Source: Rhizophlyctis rosea (lineage: Eukaryota; Chytridiomycota; Chytridiomycetes; Rhizophlyctidales; Rhizophlyctidaceae). Taken from it: 64,000 nucleotides of DNA. Positions within the stretch are counted from its first letter, which is position 1. Each line of letters opens with the position of its first letter. Positions 26,025 to 36,752 of the stretch are shown here, piece by piece. The DNA lies in contig JADGJC010000160.1 in NCBI GenBank assembly GCA_027596075.1, forward strand, positions 1-64,000, read 5' to 3'. Below the pieces are notes generated by a model. It had not been told where the DNA came from, ran no database searches, and saw only the letters and a program-made list of their open reading frames with translations. Made by a program: the position numbers and the translations under genes.

Positions 26025-26600
26025 CAGGCACTTTCAAGGTCACCAAGGACGCAAATCTCGACAGCGCTTGATTGAGTCGTCTAAAGATTCAGCTTCTTGC
26101 TATTATCGTTCATTTCTCAATGTGCAATCGCAGTGGGTTTCAGAAGCGGACGTCGCATCACCACAATTACTACACCTTAAATCATTTGGTTCACGCTACC
26201 ACCAAATCTGGTAACCTCAATCCTGCTGGTGGGAATCAGCAGGAGCGAGTGAGGCATGTGGGTGCGTCCATCCTTTTTCTTACCGCCTTTCAACGAAATC
26301 AAGGACACTTTGAACCCATGCGCTTTGTACCGCACGTTTCATTCCGGGAGCTGAAAGAAGACCCAAAAGAAATCCACTCTTATCCTCTCCTCGTGTATAG
26401 TTTGCGTGAGGCAAACTATTCCGCCATGATAGCGTGCAGCATTTCGCAACGATCCATCGACTTTCCGGAGACGGCATTGGGGTCGTCTTTGGTTGGTTTG
26501 TTACTGTTTGCCCGATTCGATCAAACTCCTGAGGGGTGACGGTGGCAAGTTTGAGATACGTCATCACAGCCCTTGCAGACATTGGCTTGAAGTGCTAAAC
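26025..26600 (+). repeat. diverged repeat unit, copy B
   Basis: It shares GGTCACCAAGGACGCAAATC near 26036, AATCCTGCTGGTGGGAATCA near 26219, a block around 26400-26465 resembling 28690-28750 of copy C, and GATCAAACTCCTGAGGGGTG near 26519. Reading frames are broken, for example by the stop at 26537. It is more decayed than copy C. Confidence 0.5.
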
Positions 26601-27161
26601 GCAGGGCATTCGCTCTTTTGAAGTGCTTCTTGTATCTCGCACCACTCATTAATTAACCTGCTTCCTGCTTCCGAACACATGCCTACTTTTGGAGAAGGAA
26701 AAGCAAGTAGAGTGAGGGTGAATGGAATTGCTTGCAAGAATATGTTTGGCTTGCTGCAAACGACATGGCTTCGATTCGTTTCAGCAATGAGATATATGGT
26801 TGAATCTTATCAACCAACACGTGACATTCCTCAGCTTGACAGTCTTTGCGCATCTATTGAGTCTATTCGCCAAAACTGATCAAAAGAAGAAGTAAAAGAG
26901 GATAGGGATCCGGAAACCAGCATATGAGCTTGACGGATGGGGCAGGGCGTTTCCGGTTCACCTTTTATCATACCTCGTACAGAAGTTCATAGAGTATCCA
27001 CTCATCATCTTATTGAATGTAGGGGCCCGGGCTCTGCGGTTCATTCACACAGTAGTAAACATCGTGTGTGCCCAACGAACTGGGTACAGGCGAGACCGTT
27101 CATCAACTCCACCCAGAGTTTGCAGTGTGGAAGACATCCCAAAACGCCCGCATGTAGAATT

Positions 27162-27263
27162 GGGCGCCCAATGGACGCCCGATTTGGGGGGAAACCTAAT
27201 GCAGGTTGGGCGTTTCGTACTTCTGCCCGGCGGGCTCCCGCTTTGGATGTTCGTTGGGCGCCC
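27162..27263. repeat. GC-rich foldback element 1
   Basis: The arms at 27162-27176 and 27249-27263 are inverted copies (13 of 15 matches) built on GGGCGCCCAA. The inside is GC-rich. It belongs with the elements at 27583 and 48562. It ends about 25 bases from the tRNA-like Pol III boxes at 27286-27375. Confidence 0.5.
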
Positions 27264-27285
27264 GGTGGTGAATACAATATCCATC

Positions 27286-27375
27286 AAAAATGGCGTCTGC
27301 TGGAATCGAACCGCAGTCTGAAAGCCTCATGCTTTCATGTGGGGCAATGAGTTTGACAAGTCTACCATTGGGGCT
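27286..27375 (-). ncRNA. tRNA-like Pol III promoter element (possible tRNA relic or SINE head)
   Basis: On the minus strand TGGTAGACTTG (27358-27368) fits the A-box consensus TRGYNNANNNG. GGTTCGATTCC (27303-27313) is a perfect B box, followed after about 11 bases by a T5 terminator-like run. The two boxes are 44 bases apart, as in long-variable-arm tRNAs. The 5' and 3' ends do not form a normal seven-pair acceptor stem and the T-stem needs a bulge, so a working tRNA is unlikely. A tRNA pseudogene or the head of a tRNA-derived element is more likely. Confidence 0.35.
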
Positions 27376-27582
27376 TTCATGCAAGGGGAGAGGGTTGAGC
27401 GGGACGCGTCACTGATTTCATGGCTGTGCCACCAATCTCGGAGGTTTCGGAAATTCGAAATTTGCTCAAGTCCCAAGCTGCCTGATTGATCATTCATCCT
27501 TTGAGGGCCTTAGGCCCACCAGCCTACCTACACTCATCGGACACGCGAATCAAGGGCTCAATCGACAAAGGACCCCATTTTG

Positions 27583-27703
27583 ACCCATGGGCATCCGATT
27601 CGGCCGCCCGTTGTTCAAAATCACTCAATTTTGACCATTGGGCGTCCGGAACGGGCGTCCGATGAATAAACGTGTCCAACGGGCGCCCATCGGGCATATG
27701 GGT
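27583..27703. repeat. GC-rich foldback element 2
   Basis: The left arm 27583-27613 and right arm 27677-27703 are imperfect inverted repeats (ACCCAT..GC..CCGAT..CGCCCGTTG). The inside holds further copies of the ATTGGGCGTCCG-type motif. It is about 120 bases and has no coding capacity. Confidence 0.6.
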
Positions 27704-28404
27704 AGTTTTGGGATGGACCAAGCAGAGTAAAGCAGTTCCAAGCTGAGGATGAAATCGACCTCGAAAAAGAGAGCGAATGGTCACGGTTATGGAGCAAATA
27801 GGTAGAGCATGAAGCAACCCATGCTTCCCATATGCTCATGCTACAAGTGCGGAATGCTGATGGTTGGTAACGGCGGTGATTCATACATATGCCTTGCTTG
27901 CGCAAGCTGATGCGCACCATCCAGGTTTGTTGTCCACATTGGTCGGCTGCTTCAAAGAAAGTGCATACTACGGCATCCGATTTGCCAAAGTTCGAGCCAT
28001 TGGCAAAATGTCCTTCCACGCCGCACTGATTTCGCGCGATCCATTTTTTGCTGCAACATGTGATGCGAGTTCCTATCCCGCGTCAAAGCAAAACAATGGT
28101 GATGCTGGCTGACCTCATGAGGTGGAACACTCGCCGACTCGTTCCGCCAGAACGAAGTAACGCTTTGAGAGCAGCAAATTGATATTTACAACAATTGGAG
28201 AAAGAGTCGCAGTGCCTTCCTTCAGCTTGTCCAATCTGTCAACTGGAATGGACGTTGCTTGTCCGATCTTCTTTCGAGATGGCGGCATCAAATCACCGGG
28301 CAATCTCTTCACATCCCCAAGATGATAGCGCTCGTTTACTTCGTTTCAAGATGGCTTTAGCTGACTTGCAACAAAGAGGTTGAGGCCAGAATGAAGTAGC
28401 TACT

Positions 28405-28935
28405 TATTAGTATGCTGACGCACCTTCAGAGTCGCCATCAACACTCATCTCAATGGTGCCCAATTGGGCATGCGAAAATTCAGGTACTCCTCATCATCAT
28501 CATGCATTATGATGTCTGAACCAGCATGCTTGTTGCCTGAATGTGGCGATGAGGCCCGCTCAATTCATGTGTAATTTGCGAACCGCATAATTAATTGGTG
28601 GAGCATATATTCATCTCTACCGCGGCACTTGTACTCCATCAATAAAGGAGTAATGAGGGCGACCAAAAAGGATCATCCTACAATTGCAAATATTGTGCGT
28701 GAGACAACGGATTACGCCATATTGCCGTGCAGATTCAGCAATGGATTCATCGACTCTTCAGTGATGGCAATTCAGGATGACTTTCGCCTGGCGCACCACT
28801 GCATGTCCGAGTCAATCAAGTTTCAATCGATGAAATTAGTAACTGGCAGAAACTCAATCGCTGCCCTTGCAAGCATCACCTTGCGGAACTGGGTTCGAAA
28901 TATCTCTCGTTGCCAATATCACTTTTCGGATGACA
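28405..28935 (+). repeat. diverged repeat unit, copy C
   Basis: This copy contains the longest open frame of the family (28629-28952 plus, reading SIKFQSMKLVTGRNSIAALA then SITLRN). Blocks align with copies A and B: TCGCCATCAACACTCATCTC near 28431, the 28690-28750 block, and GTCAATCAAGTTTCAATCGA near 28815. No start or domain was recognised. Confidence 0.5.
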
Positions 28936-28959
28936 CATCAACAGGAACCTGAAACGGCA

Positions 28960-30129
28960 TCAAGACAGCAAGATGCGTAGTGGTGGAAAAGGAAGTAGCA
29001 GCCTGGCAAGACATGAAATCCATGCAGAACCCTGTTTAATTGCTTGGAAACGACATGACTTGGATTTGTTTCAACATTTCGTAGGAAGCATGTGCAAGGC
29101 TTATCAAGCCAACCTGCGACCTTCCTCCGCTCCGCAGTCTTTGTGCATTCCATGAGGCCACATCAAAAGCCGCCAAAAACAAAAATGGTGTACAAAGATG
29201 GTGATGTCAAAACCGGCGTAAAGCGTAATTGCATGGGCAAGACGTGGGTATAGCCATATCTCCATCCGGGAGGAGCATTTACACACCCTTCCAGAATGCG
29301 CTGGGAGGTTGCTTTGCACTGCATACAACGTGTGTGCGTAGGGCAGTGAAGTGAGTGGTACTACTGAGTTCTGCACACCGAAGACCAACATCGAAGTTGA
29401 AGGAAGCCCAAAAAAGATTGGCCATGATGGTGAACGGTATAGGGCATGAATCAATACAAAGAATATTATCGGCGTCGCGCATCACGACCACCATCGTAGC
29501 ATACAAGCATTCCTAGCGGAACTACTTACACCATCGTTTTTGGTCAATATTGATCAAGTTGCTCCAAAGACCAGAATCGGCATCGTATTGGTCAACTTGG
29601 AGCAATTGGCATATACTCTATCATGTGGCACTCACCGTGTGCGATCCCCTTTTGTTGCTACGCGCATTCTCCCATCTCATGTCAGGGCTTGTAATTGCGA
29701 TGGTGAAAAAGAGACGGGATGGATGGGATCCCAAAAGATGGGAAGTGACGGGTAAATTCCATCGCATCTTTCCTTTGCTGCGCATTCACAACATATCTGC
29801 CAATAGGTTCAAAAGCAGCAAAATGATATTAACAAGAGAACGGAGAAAGAGTCATAGCACTCCCATCATCGCGCCCAAATCAAAGGATATAACCCAACTC
29901 GCCAAGCTAAATAGCAAGGGAAGGAATGGAGAAGCTCAAAACACCTATATACAGACCCCTCATCGATGCATGCGAACCGCACACCCATAAACCTTCATCG
30001 TAAAATTCCCATCATAACTTCGCGACTAACCGATTCGTTGTGCCCTTTCCGCTCGGGTTTTGATCAACGATTCGTAGTGCCTGATTATGATTGGACGAAA
30101 ATGAGATATTATATAGAACGATCCGGTCC
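28960..30129. other. intergenic, no gene supported
   Basis: Short overlapping frames only (29104-29454 minus, 29550-29990 plus). Sequence becomes C-rich from about 30160, where the next minus-strand gene ends. Confidence 0.35.
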
Positions 30130-30483
30130 TTATGCCAAAAGACATAACACAGTCCATACCTCATTCAACAAAACCTGCACAACCCCCTCCAAATCTCCCT
30201 CCCCCTTCCCCGCCACAACCCTCTCATACATATCCCTCATCACCGCCCGTTCCTTATCCTTATCATACCCCTTCGCCACCACCCGACTCTTCTCCTTCCT
30301 CCGTCTCTCCGGCTTAGATACCACCCCATCCTCGAAGCGCTTCCACCGCAGTCGCCGCGCTTCGTAGAGGATTGCGTCAAAGACTTCGTCGTTGTCGATG
30401 GAGCCGCCGGAGGAGCGGATGCGGGCGAGGAGGGTTTGGATTGTTTGGGTTGTTAGTGTGGGGTTTGGGGAGGACTTTGCCAT
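30130..30483 (-). CDS. hypothetical small basic protein, 117 residues
   Basis: A single-exon frame starts MAKSSPNPTLTTQTIQTLLA and continues DNDEVFDAILYEARRLRWKR. It then has a Lys/Arg-rich stretch and an amphipathic C-terminus (LEGVVQVLLNEVW). Charge-rich helices and the C-to-G composition of the exon favour a real gene. I do not recognise a family. Either the C-terminal residues after NEV are genuine or a further intron begins there. It lies about 200 bases downstream of the next minus-strand gene. Confidence 0.5.
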   Translation of the reverse strand: MAKSSPNPTLTTQTIQTLLARIRSSGGSIDNDEVFDAILYEARRLRWKRFEDGVVSKPERRRKEKSRVVAKGYDKDKERAVMRDMYERVVAGKGEGDLEGVVQVLLNEVWTVLCLLA

Positions 30484-30684
30484 CCGTGGGTGGGAATGAG
30501 GGGAGAGGGGAATGCGAAAAAGGGTGAGTGTTTAGATCAACTGACTGACGAATGCCCGTCCCTGTTCGCCTTCGACTCCACTCACGACCCCGGCCCCATC
30601 CCATCTCCTCTATCTTCCTTCCCTTCCTTCCCAGCTCCTGACGCTCCCCTTCGCTGGACCACCCGTCTCGTCTCCGCCTGCAAC

Positions 30685-31207
30685 TCAATCAGATGTACCT
30701 ACCTGATGTATCATAGCGGAAAGGACCTCACCATAGATTCGATTTGGCTGACTGGGCTGCTGTGCCTCTGACTTGTAAACACCCGTAACCTGATTCTCGT
30801 GAGTTTTGATTTGGGAAGGAGTGGATTGAAGCATTGTTTGTGGTTGGTGGGTTTGTGTTCTTGTGCGGGGCGGTCGTGGTCGGGGTGTGGAGTTTGTTGA
30901 GGTTGCCTGCAGACACGGGCGAAGTGTCAGTGACAAGCTAGGCGAATAGCACACAGGAGATAATGTTAAACGTGACCGCTCACATCAGACATTGCGTTTA
31001 GTTCCTCGTCTATAGTGTTGCCGCCATATGGGGATGCCGAGTCCGCGTCGGCACGGCGCTGTGGGAAAGCACAACCGACCCTGTCAGTTTCGAACCAAGC
31101 ATGCAATACACGCGTCAACTTACGGGGTCTGACAGTTCTTCCACGACAGTCTCATAATTGCGAGAAGACTCTGCTTGTTGTGCGGGTTTTCTTAGACTTG
31201 AACCCAT
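30685..31207 (-). CDS. hypothetical protein, three or four exons, possible N-myristoylation
   Basis: Exons 31124-31207, 30984-31058 and 30732-30906 splice in phase (GTAAGT/CACAG, GTGAGC/TGCAG). The product begins MGSSLRKPAQQAESSRNYET, so Gly2 is a possible myristoylation site. It continues NTIDEELNAMSD and a Pro/Thr/Gln-rich segment. After RIYG the frame can read on to a stop at 30685-30687. Alternatively it can use a GTGAGG donor at 30731 and a TTGCAG acceptor about 54 bases on, giving GDETGGPAKGSVRSWEG and a stop. The strong G-rich run there favours the spliced form. There are no Cys residues or recognised domains; it is probably disordered. It is divergent from the coiled-coil gene, sharing about 290 bases of upstream sequence. 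Confidence 0.5.
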
Positions 31208-31498
31208 TGTTTGAACGGTGTTGTTTGTCTTTTTGTCTAATGGGTGGTGGGAAATGGAGGTAAAAATGGAGGTAAGGGGGAGACTTTGGACACGAGGTCA
31301 GATGATGGAGGTGGTTGGGGAATGGCTTGTGAGGCTCGTGCGGCTGAAGCTGGCGTGTCTGCCGGATCCAGTAAGATTGCAGTCGGATCTTTAGCCACTC
31401 GAATCAACAGCGCCGGCCTTATTGGGAATGAATGCCCTTCCTTCATTATCACCATCTCTTCCCACGCTACAAAATTCAAATCGGCAACCAATGCAGCC

Positions 31499-32935
31499 AT
31501 GTCAGCAGACACGCCAGCTTTCCTTCAACGGCTCATCGGAAAGACAGCAGCTGAGAAGGCTCATCTGCAGGAGCACCTTGACCCCTTAAAGGCAGAATCG
31601 AACACCTCCCAACCGACGGCCCTCATTGCAGCCGCGCCAGCAGACACGGCACCCTTCCTCCATCAGCTCATCGGAAAGACAGTAGCAGAGAAGGAGCAAC
31701 TGAAAGTCCAACTCGACGCAAAAACCGCCGAAGTGACGACCCTACAAGCTGCAAATGCTGACCTGACCCGTCAGTTGGAAGCCAGAACTACCGACTTGAA
31801 CGCTGCACGAGCTGCTAGTGCGCAGTTGGAGATAAGGCTTTCGAACACAGAGGAGGAACATAGAAATGTATTGGAGGGGCTAGAGGGGCTGCTGGCGGAC
31901 GTAAAGACAGAACGAGATAGATTGAGGGAGGAGAATAGACGCTTGGGAAAGAGTAAAGGACGAGAAGAAGAAACTGTCACGAAATCAAATGACGCCAAAG
32001 AAGCTCGAGCAGCAGCAGTACATCTTACCTCTACCGTCACTCGCCTCAAAAAGGAACTCAGTCGGAAAGAAGCAGAGCTGGACGAGACCATCAAAGACAA
32101 CATAACAATCCAAATGGGGCTAAAACAAACGATCTATGAATACAGGCGTGAGATCATGAACTAGCGGATTCAGATCAACCTGTTGCACAATAGGGACAAG
32201 CCTTTGTTGAAGGGAGATTTGGAAAAGGACGGGTGGGAAATGATCCTTACGGAACCGACGCATGAAGTGATGGGGGAATTGATTGAGGATGGTGAAGGGG
32301 CATCTGGAAGTGGGGATGTGGGAGCGAGTCAACTTGCCGGGACCAAGAGGAGAGTAGAAGAAGATCAAGAACCAAGCAAGAAGAGGACCTGCGTGGACCT
32401 TACCTATTCCGATACTGAATCTGAGGGGCAACTTGCTCCGCTGTCTTTACTATTTACCACTACCGCCAGCAGTTCCTCTTCTTCAGTTCCATCCCGCCGT
32501 CCCAGTCCAGAGGTAGAAGAAGAATCTACCATAAACCTCCCCCCAACCACCCACACCAACTCCCAACCCTCACCTCCTCCCCCTGGCTCCATTACACCAC
32601 CCCCGCTTGCCCCCTACCCCTACCCAACAACCTTCACCACCCCCTACCCCTACTACATCTCCTACATCTCCCTCCTCCAAACCTACCTCCACCACAACCG
32701 CCCAAACGTGCGCCTAACCGACACGCGTCGCCAAACATGCAAATTGAAGATCTACGTCCCGTTCAGGAAGGAGCATGGCGGGGAGGGCGTGTGGGCTGAA
32801 CGGGCGAAGAGTGAGTGGGAGGGACAGAGGGATGGGTATGGTGTTCCGTGGGAGTTGAGGGGGGAGTTTTTGAAGGTTTTGAGGGAGAGGGAGGAGGAGT
32901 GGAGTGGGAGGTGGGGGTGGAGGTGTCTTGGGTGA
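31499..32935 (+). pseudogene. coiled-coil protein interrupted by one in-frame TAG
   Basis: The frame starts at ATG 31499 with two tandem copies of a 30-residue unit (FLQRLIGKTAAEKAHL and FLHQLIGKTVAEKEQL). A long heptad-type coiled coil follows, including RDRLREENRRLGKSK, to a TAG at 32162-32164. The same frame then continues without a break to TGA 32933-32935, reading LLKGDLEKDGWEMI, a basic GTKRRVEEDQEPSKK (NLS-like), a Ser/Pro-rich region and a basic C-terminus. The continuation is genuine coding, because the truncated copy at 36408-36752 aligns across the stop position. The gene is therefore either a recent nonsense allele, a sequencing error, or uses stop readthrough. It is unlikely to have begun as two genes. 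Function unknown; probably nuclear. Confidence 0.65.
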
Positions 32936-34761
32936 GGGGTTCTGGTGGGAGGGGTTCAAGTCATCTGTAGGTTTTATTGAAGCTTTTGCAAAAGTGAATT
33001 TTCAATTTTGCAGTACAAAGATCGACGCAATGCTGTTCTGTAAGGTGTGGTGGGTGTCCGAGGTGTTCAGATTGAAAGTCGGTGACAATTACCATAGTAT
33101 GCACATCACACCGATTGATGTGTATACCGGTATTTGAGAGGCGCGGCGTGTAGTCAGGAATGGGCACATTTTGTAGATTCGTTCAAAAGTTTCCAACCGA
33201 GTATCGCCATGAAAAACTTCCATGTCGTAGTCGTCGTACAGGCGTGCACCTTTCCCAGATGCTCTCATCCTTGCGAAACTTTTTTGCTCTTTTCGATTCT
33301 GTATTATTACAAATACGTGCATTGTACTGAAACAAAAAGTGAAGCTGCCCATACGAAATCATTCGTCACCGGTAGGTCTTTTCAACAATTGGCAAACTCG
33401 ATGTGCATCAACTCCAACCAAAAGTTACGTTCAATGAAACACATTTCACAGGTGCAGGAAGCATGACTGCGACTATTGTGACGGACAACCTTCCCAATCA
33501 AACCCAGGGTTGACCATCCAGGAAAAGTTATCCTTGCTGTACAAGTTGTACACCCGAATCACACACTGTTTTCTGACGCCAGACTTTGCCGTGTGCCAAC
33601 ATTTCAAAATGTCAATAACTCTTTCCATTGTTCTCCACTCCCAGCCCTGATTCCCACTTCTTTTTGCGTAATGGGTTGGAGGTCTTGTCGTTTGCCACCG
33701 AGCATGATGCTTTAGGGAGATGTGGAAAGAGGATAGGGGTTGTGGTCGATGTTCATCCCCGAGGACATTAATACTGCAACGGTGCACATGATCCAAGCAT
33801 GTTTCGCTGTGACCGAAGCGCATCGCTTGATAATATTGAAGAGATGGTCGGGGTGTTGCCATTTGCGGAGATGGCAGAAGAGTCACACTCTCGTGCAAGA
33901 ACCCGGCTTACTCGGCTTGTCGGGTCTCGCTCCACTGACAACTTGACGGCAGGTCGGTCTCTCAATGTTGTCAAGATCTCATCCCGAGTTGCGTGGTGTG
34001 CAGCTTTGTAATAATTGGCACATTACGTGAAACAGCGATCGATTGCCAGTGAGTCATATGGCTCCACAGAACGCTTCCGCTCTCATTTTTCCTGCTGAAT
34101 GAATTGGGTAAGTACTCCATTTCAATCCCATTGCGGAGCTTGCGCAACCCGTGCAACTTTAGAAACCGTTTAGTTCCGTCCAACTCACAAAGGCCAGGAT
34201 ACAACAGATGATCATTGAGACATGCGATTCAGTGGTGCTTGATGGCAGGGTACACTGTATGTAAGTTATGCAATGGCTTGCGCGTCTCCGATCCTGAGAC
34301 CAGGTTGCATCCTATTCAGCATTTTCACTTTTTCTTTCCTTCCGAACCCTATCCTTGATGGAGATCTTTGGGGCCAAGCTCTCGCTTCATGGACCTGCAT
34401 TTGTCAGCTCAATCATTTAAGGGAGCACAAAAAGTGAAGGATCCGCGCTCGAGCATCGAATCACTGTTGTTGTAACCTTCCATAGTCCGTACAACAGGAT
34501 ATTAGTTCGCCCGCTGACGAAGCTGCAGAGAGTGAGTCGCCGCCCGCACTTTGCTGATCGAGTTCGTCGGTTCAGGAACCAGCTGAGGGCACTGGTACTG
34601 AAATAGATCAAATTGTGAAATTCAGTGGGCCCCATCTGTTGCCGGTATCGTTGACGAATGCCGTCGCGGCATGCACACTGTGCTATTTCAGCTCTTTTTT
34701 GTCTTCAAAGTGGAAGTCTTCAATCTGACAAAACCCACGTCTTCTTGAGTCCTTGAACACC
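32936..34761. other. intergenic, no gene supported
   Basis: Short frames only, the longest at 33473-33898 minus. No domains or repeats were recognised. Confidence 0.35.
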
Positions 34762-35014
34762 ATGGTCAACATTGTTGATGTCAATGGCCGCCTCCGCAAG
34801 GTAAGTTGATCTCTGCAGAATTGTGCATGACGTCCCTCCTTCCGTTTCTTGAATTGTTGTCCATTGTTGAGGTTAGGAGCGGTGTGGCGCGGCACATGCG
34901 ACGAGTAGTTGTGGAGTGAACAGGAAGTTGCATCGGTCAAGAAGACAAAGACTGCCAAAGTGCACGTGCATTCCGAATATACTTTTGGCGCCGGGCAATC
35001 AATCAGATTCTGTG
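34762..35014 (+). CDS. possible two-exon start of an unknown gene
   Basis: ATG 34762 opens a 13-codon exon (MVNIVDVNGRLRK) that ends in a perfect GTAAGT donor. An AACAG acceptor at 34919-34923 restores the frame into EVASVKKTKTAKVHVHSEYT and FGAGQSIRFCG, followed by a GTATGT donor at 35015. No convincing later exon was found, and the fit may be chance. No family recognised. Confidence 0.28.
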
Positions 35015-35523
35015 GTATGTCCCATGGAATTTAGGTGCAGCACGAGTCGAAGGAGAATGTCGTGAATCATTTTCCGCGAGCATATGACCTCGAGAGGCAC
35101 TAGAGGCAGAAGCAGGGCATCATCACTCTGGTCACTCTGCGTATATGCTACTTATGCCCGACATGTGTGACGCCTTCAACTCCCTCAACTTGACAACAAG
35201 CTGTCTCCGTGGTTGAGAGCAAACTGCTGCTGACGCCGACTGAACTCTAATATCATTTGTCCAGAAGCAGATTGTCGGCACGCGCTTACAGCTCTTCGTC
35301 ATCAACGCCATTGACCTTGGGAGGTCTCGGTTTGTAAAGATACAATGCAGCTGCTATCATTGTGTTTCGCAGCGACCTGGCTGATTGAGGGCATGGGAAA
35401 CCAACATTGAGCAAATAGTCCAGTACTCCCTCACCCCCTGTTCTCTACCCACGAACAAGGAGCACACCGATGACACTTATTGCCATAGAATTCGATCTTT
35501 AAGATCCACATCCTTACACTCTT
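35015..35523. other. intergenic, no gene supported
   Basis: No coding signal beyond short frames. The C-rich end near 35420-35560 belongs to the 3' end of the minus-strand F-box fragment. Confidence 0.35.
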
Positions 35524-36306
35524 CAGGACGTTACTTCATCCCCTTCCACCCATCTCCAATAATGCCTATTCACAGCCCCAGTGCCCGTCCTCCGCCCCTC
35601 TTCATCAACAGGATACTCAACCGTTGTGAAATGATATCACTCCCTTTCCTCGTCATCAGCGCCTTCAGGCAACAACCGCATCTGATACTTCCTCATCTTG
35701 GGATCCAACGTCACCAACAGCTTGGCCGGCGACCCCTGAGCCCAATGTGATTGAGTCCAATAAGCCATCCACTCATCTGCCTCTTTGAAGTTACATGACC
35801 GTGCCATATGGCTTTTGGGAACGTTCGGACGATAAGGGAGTTTGTAGAGGAGTGTCAAGCTCAAGTTGAAAACCCAGACTTCTTGATCGAAGGGGTTGAA
35901 GAGGGTGACTTTAAGCGATGTGTGTGGGATGGTGGGGAGGTAGTGAAGAGCAGATTCCTGGCGGTCTTGAAGATGTGGGAGGTAGAGTGAGTGGTCTTTA
36001 ATGCGGAAGTAGGCAAGGATGGTTTTGTTCATTGCAAATGCGAAGCTGTGTATGTTTGAGAGGTTGATGATGGGGATTGATGGGTCTGTCAGAGAGACGA
36101 CTTGGAGAAATGGAGTATGGTCGATCGTGTAGTGTCTTACAACCATTTGGTGTCCGCATATTGTCCTAAGGCATGTGCGAGGAGGTGGAGGAGGGACTAT
36201 GCGAGGTGATGGGATGGTAACGCCTGTGTGCCAGATGTTATAGATTTGATCGTCGTCCGGCCCGTTATGCATGATGATGGTGGATCTTTTGTACAGGGTG
36301 CGCGGT
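35524..36306 (-). pseudogene. 5'-truncated F-box-protein copy
   Basis: This is homologous, through nearly its whole length, to the C-terminal half of the F-box gene at 40418-41765. Matched blocks include TLYKRSTIIM/NTTYQRPNII, RTICGHQMVVRHY/STICGSTLSVGHY, WVFNLSLTLLYKLPY/WVFDLNLTLLYKLHT and VTLDPKMRKYQM/VVDPKVRKYRV. The F-box half is missing: upstream of 36306 the frame meets stops. A TGA at about 35637 interrupts the tail, after which YHFTTVEYPVDEEGRRTGTG again matches the paralogue. It is a duplicated, broken copy and abuts a truncated coiled-coil copy on the other strand. Confidence 0.7.
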
Positions 36307-36407
36307 GGGTATTACTCGCTTGAACACGTGGTGGTACTTGTTGGGGTGAATATGGTGTTTTTCCGTAATGAAACGTCAGCTCGGCGCTAAGCAAGGGGAG
36401 TTATGAG

Positions 36408-36752
36408 GTGGCAATACGTGGACACCAAGAATCCACATGGCAGTCAAAACAACAGATTGGCAAACTCCTGCAGGAGCTCGGCGGGCTGCGGGATGAGAAT
36501 AATTGGTTGCGGAACAGGGGAAAACGTGTGTACAAAGGAGATTTGGACAGCGTGGGATGGGAGATGGTTAACAATGATGGGAAAGTGGAGGGGGAACTGG
36601 GTGTTGATAGCGCCACGGTTTCGAATGGAGGTCCGAGTGGTGGAGAGTGTCCGAGAATGATGTTGTCTGGGACAAAGAGGCCAAGAGAAGAAGTTTCGGA
36701 AAGAAGCAAGAAGAAGGGGTCACGGGGAGTAGCGGTGAAGCACAAACGATAG
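36408..36752 (+). pseudogene. truncated copy of the coiled-coil gene
   Basis: The frame reads LRDENNWLRNRGKRVYKGDL and DSVGWEMVNNDGKVEGEL, then LSGTKRPREEVSERSKKK. It matches KGDLEKDGWEMI and LAGTKRRVEEDQEPSKK of the gene at 31499. Only the end of the coiled coil and the basic tail remain; the N-terminal repeats and most of the coil are absent. No promoter or start equivalent to the parent was seen, so a relic is likely, although the frame itself is open. Confidence 0.6.

Noticed and set aside
27286..27375. A functional tRNA gene
   Set aside because: No seven-pair acceptor stem and no anticodon loop with U33 could be drawn; only the promoter boxes are convincing.
30660..30740. A 25-base intron in the small hypothetical gene at 30.7 kb
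   Set aside because: A 54-base intron with a better GTGAGG donor uses the same acceptor and also gives an open frame.
31237..31512. Minus-strand frame (MSADMAALVADL...) opposite the start of the coiled-coil gene
   Set aside because: It overlaps the divergent promoter, has the opposite compositional trend to real exons and lacks a domain; not enough to call a gene.
6827..32164. A variant genetic code explaining in-frame stops
   Set aside because: ZUP1 and NDC1 end properly at TGA or TAA codons and have none internally, and the broken genes also need frameshifts, so decay explains the stops better.
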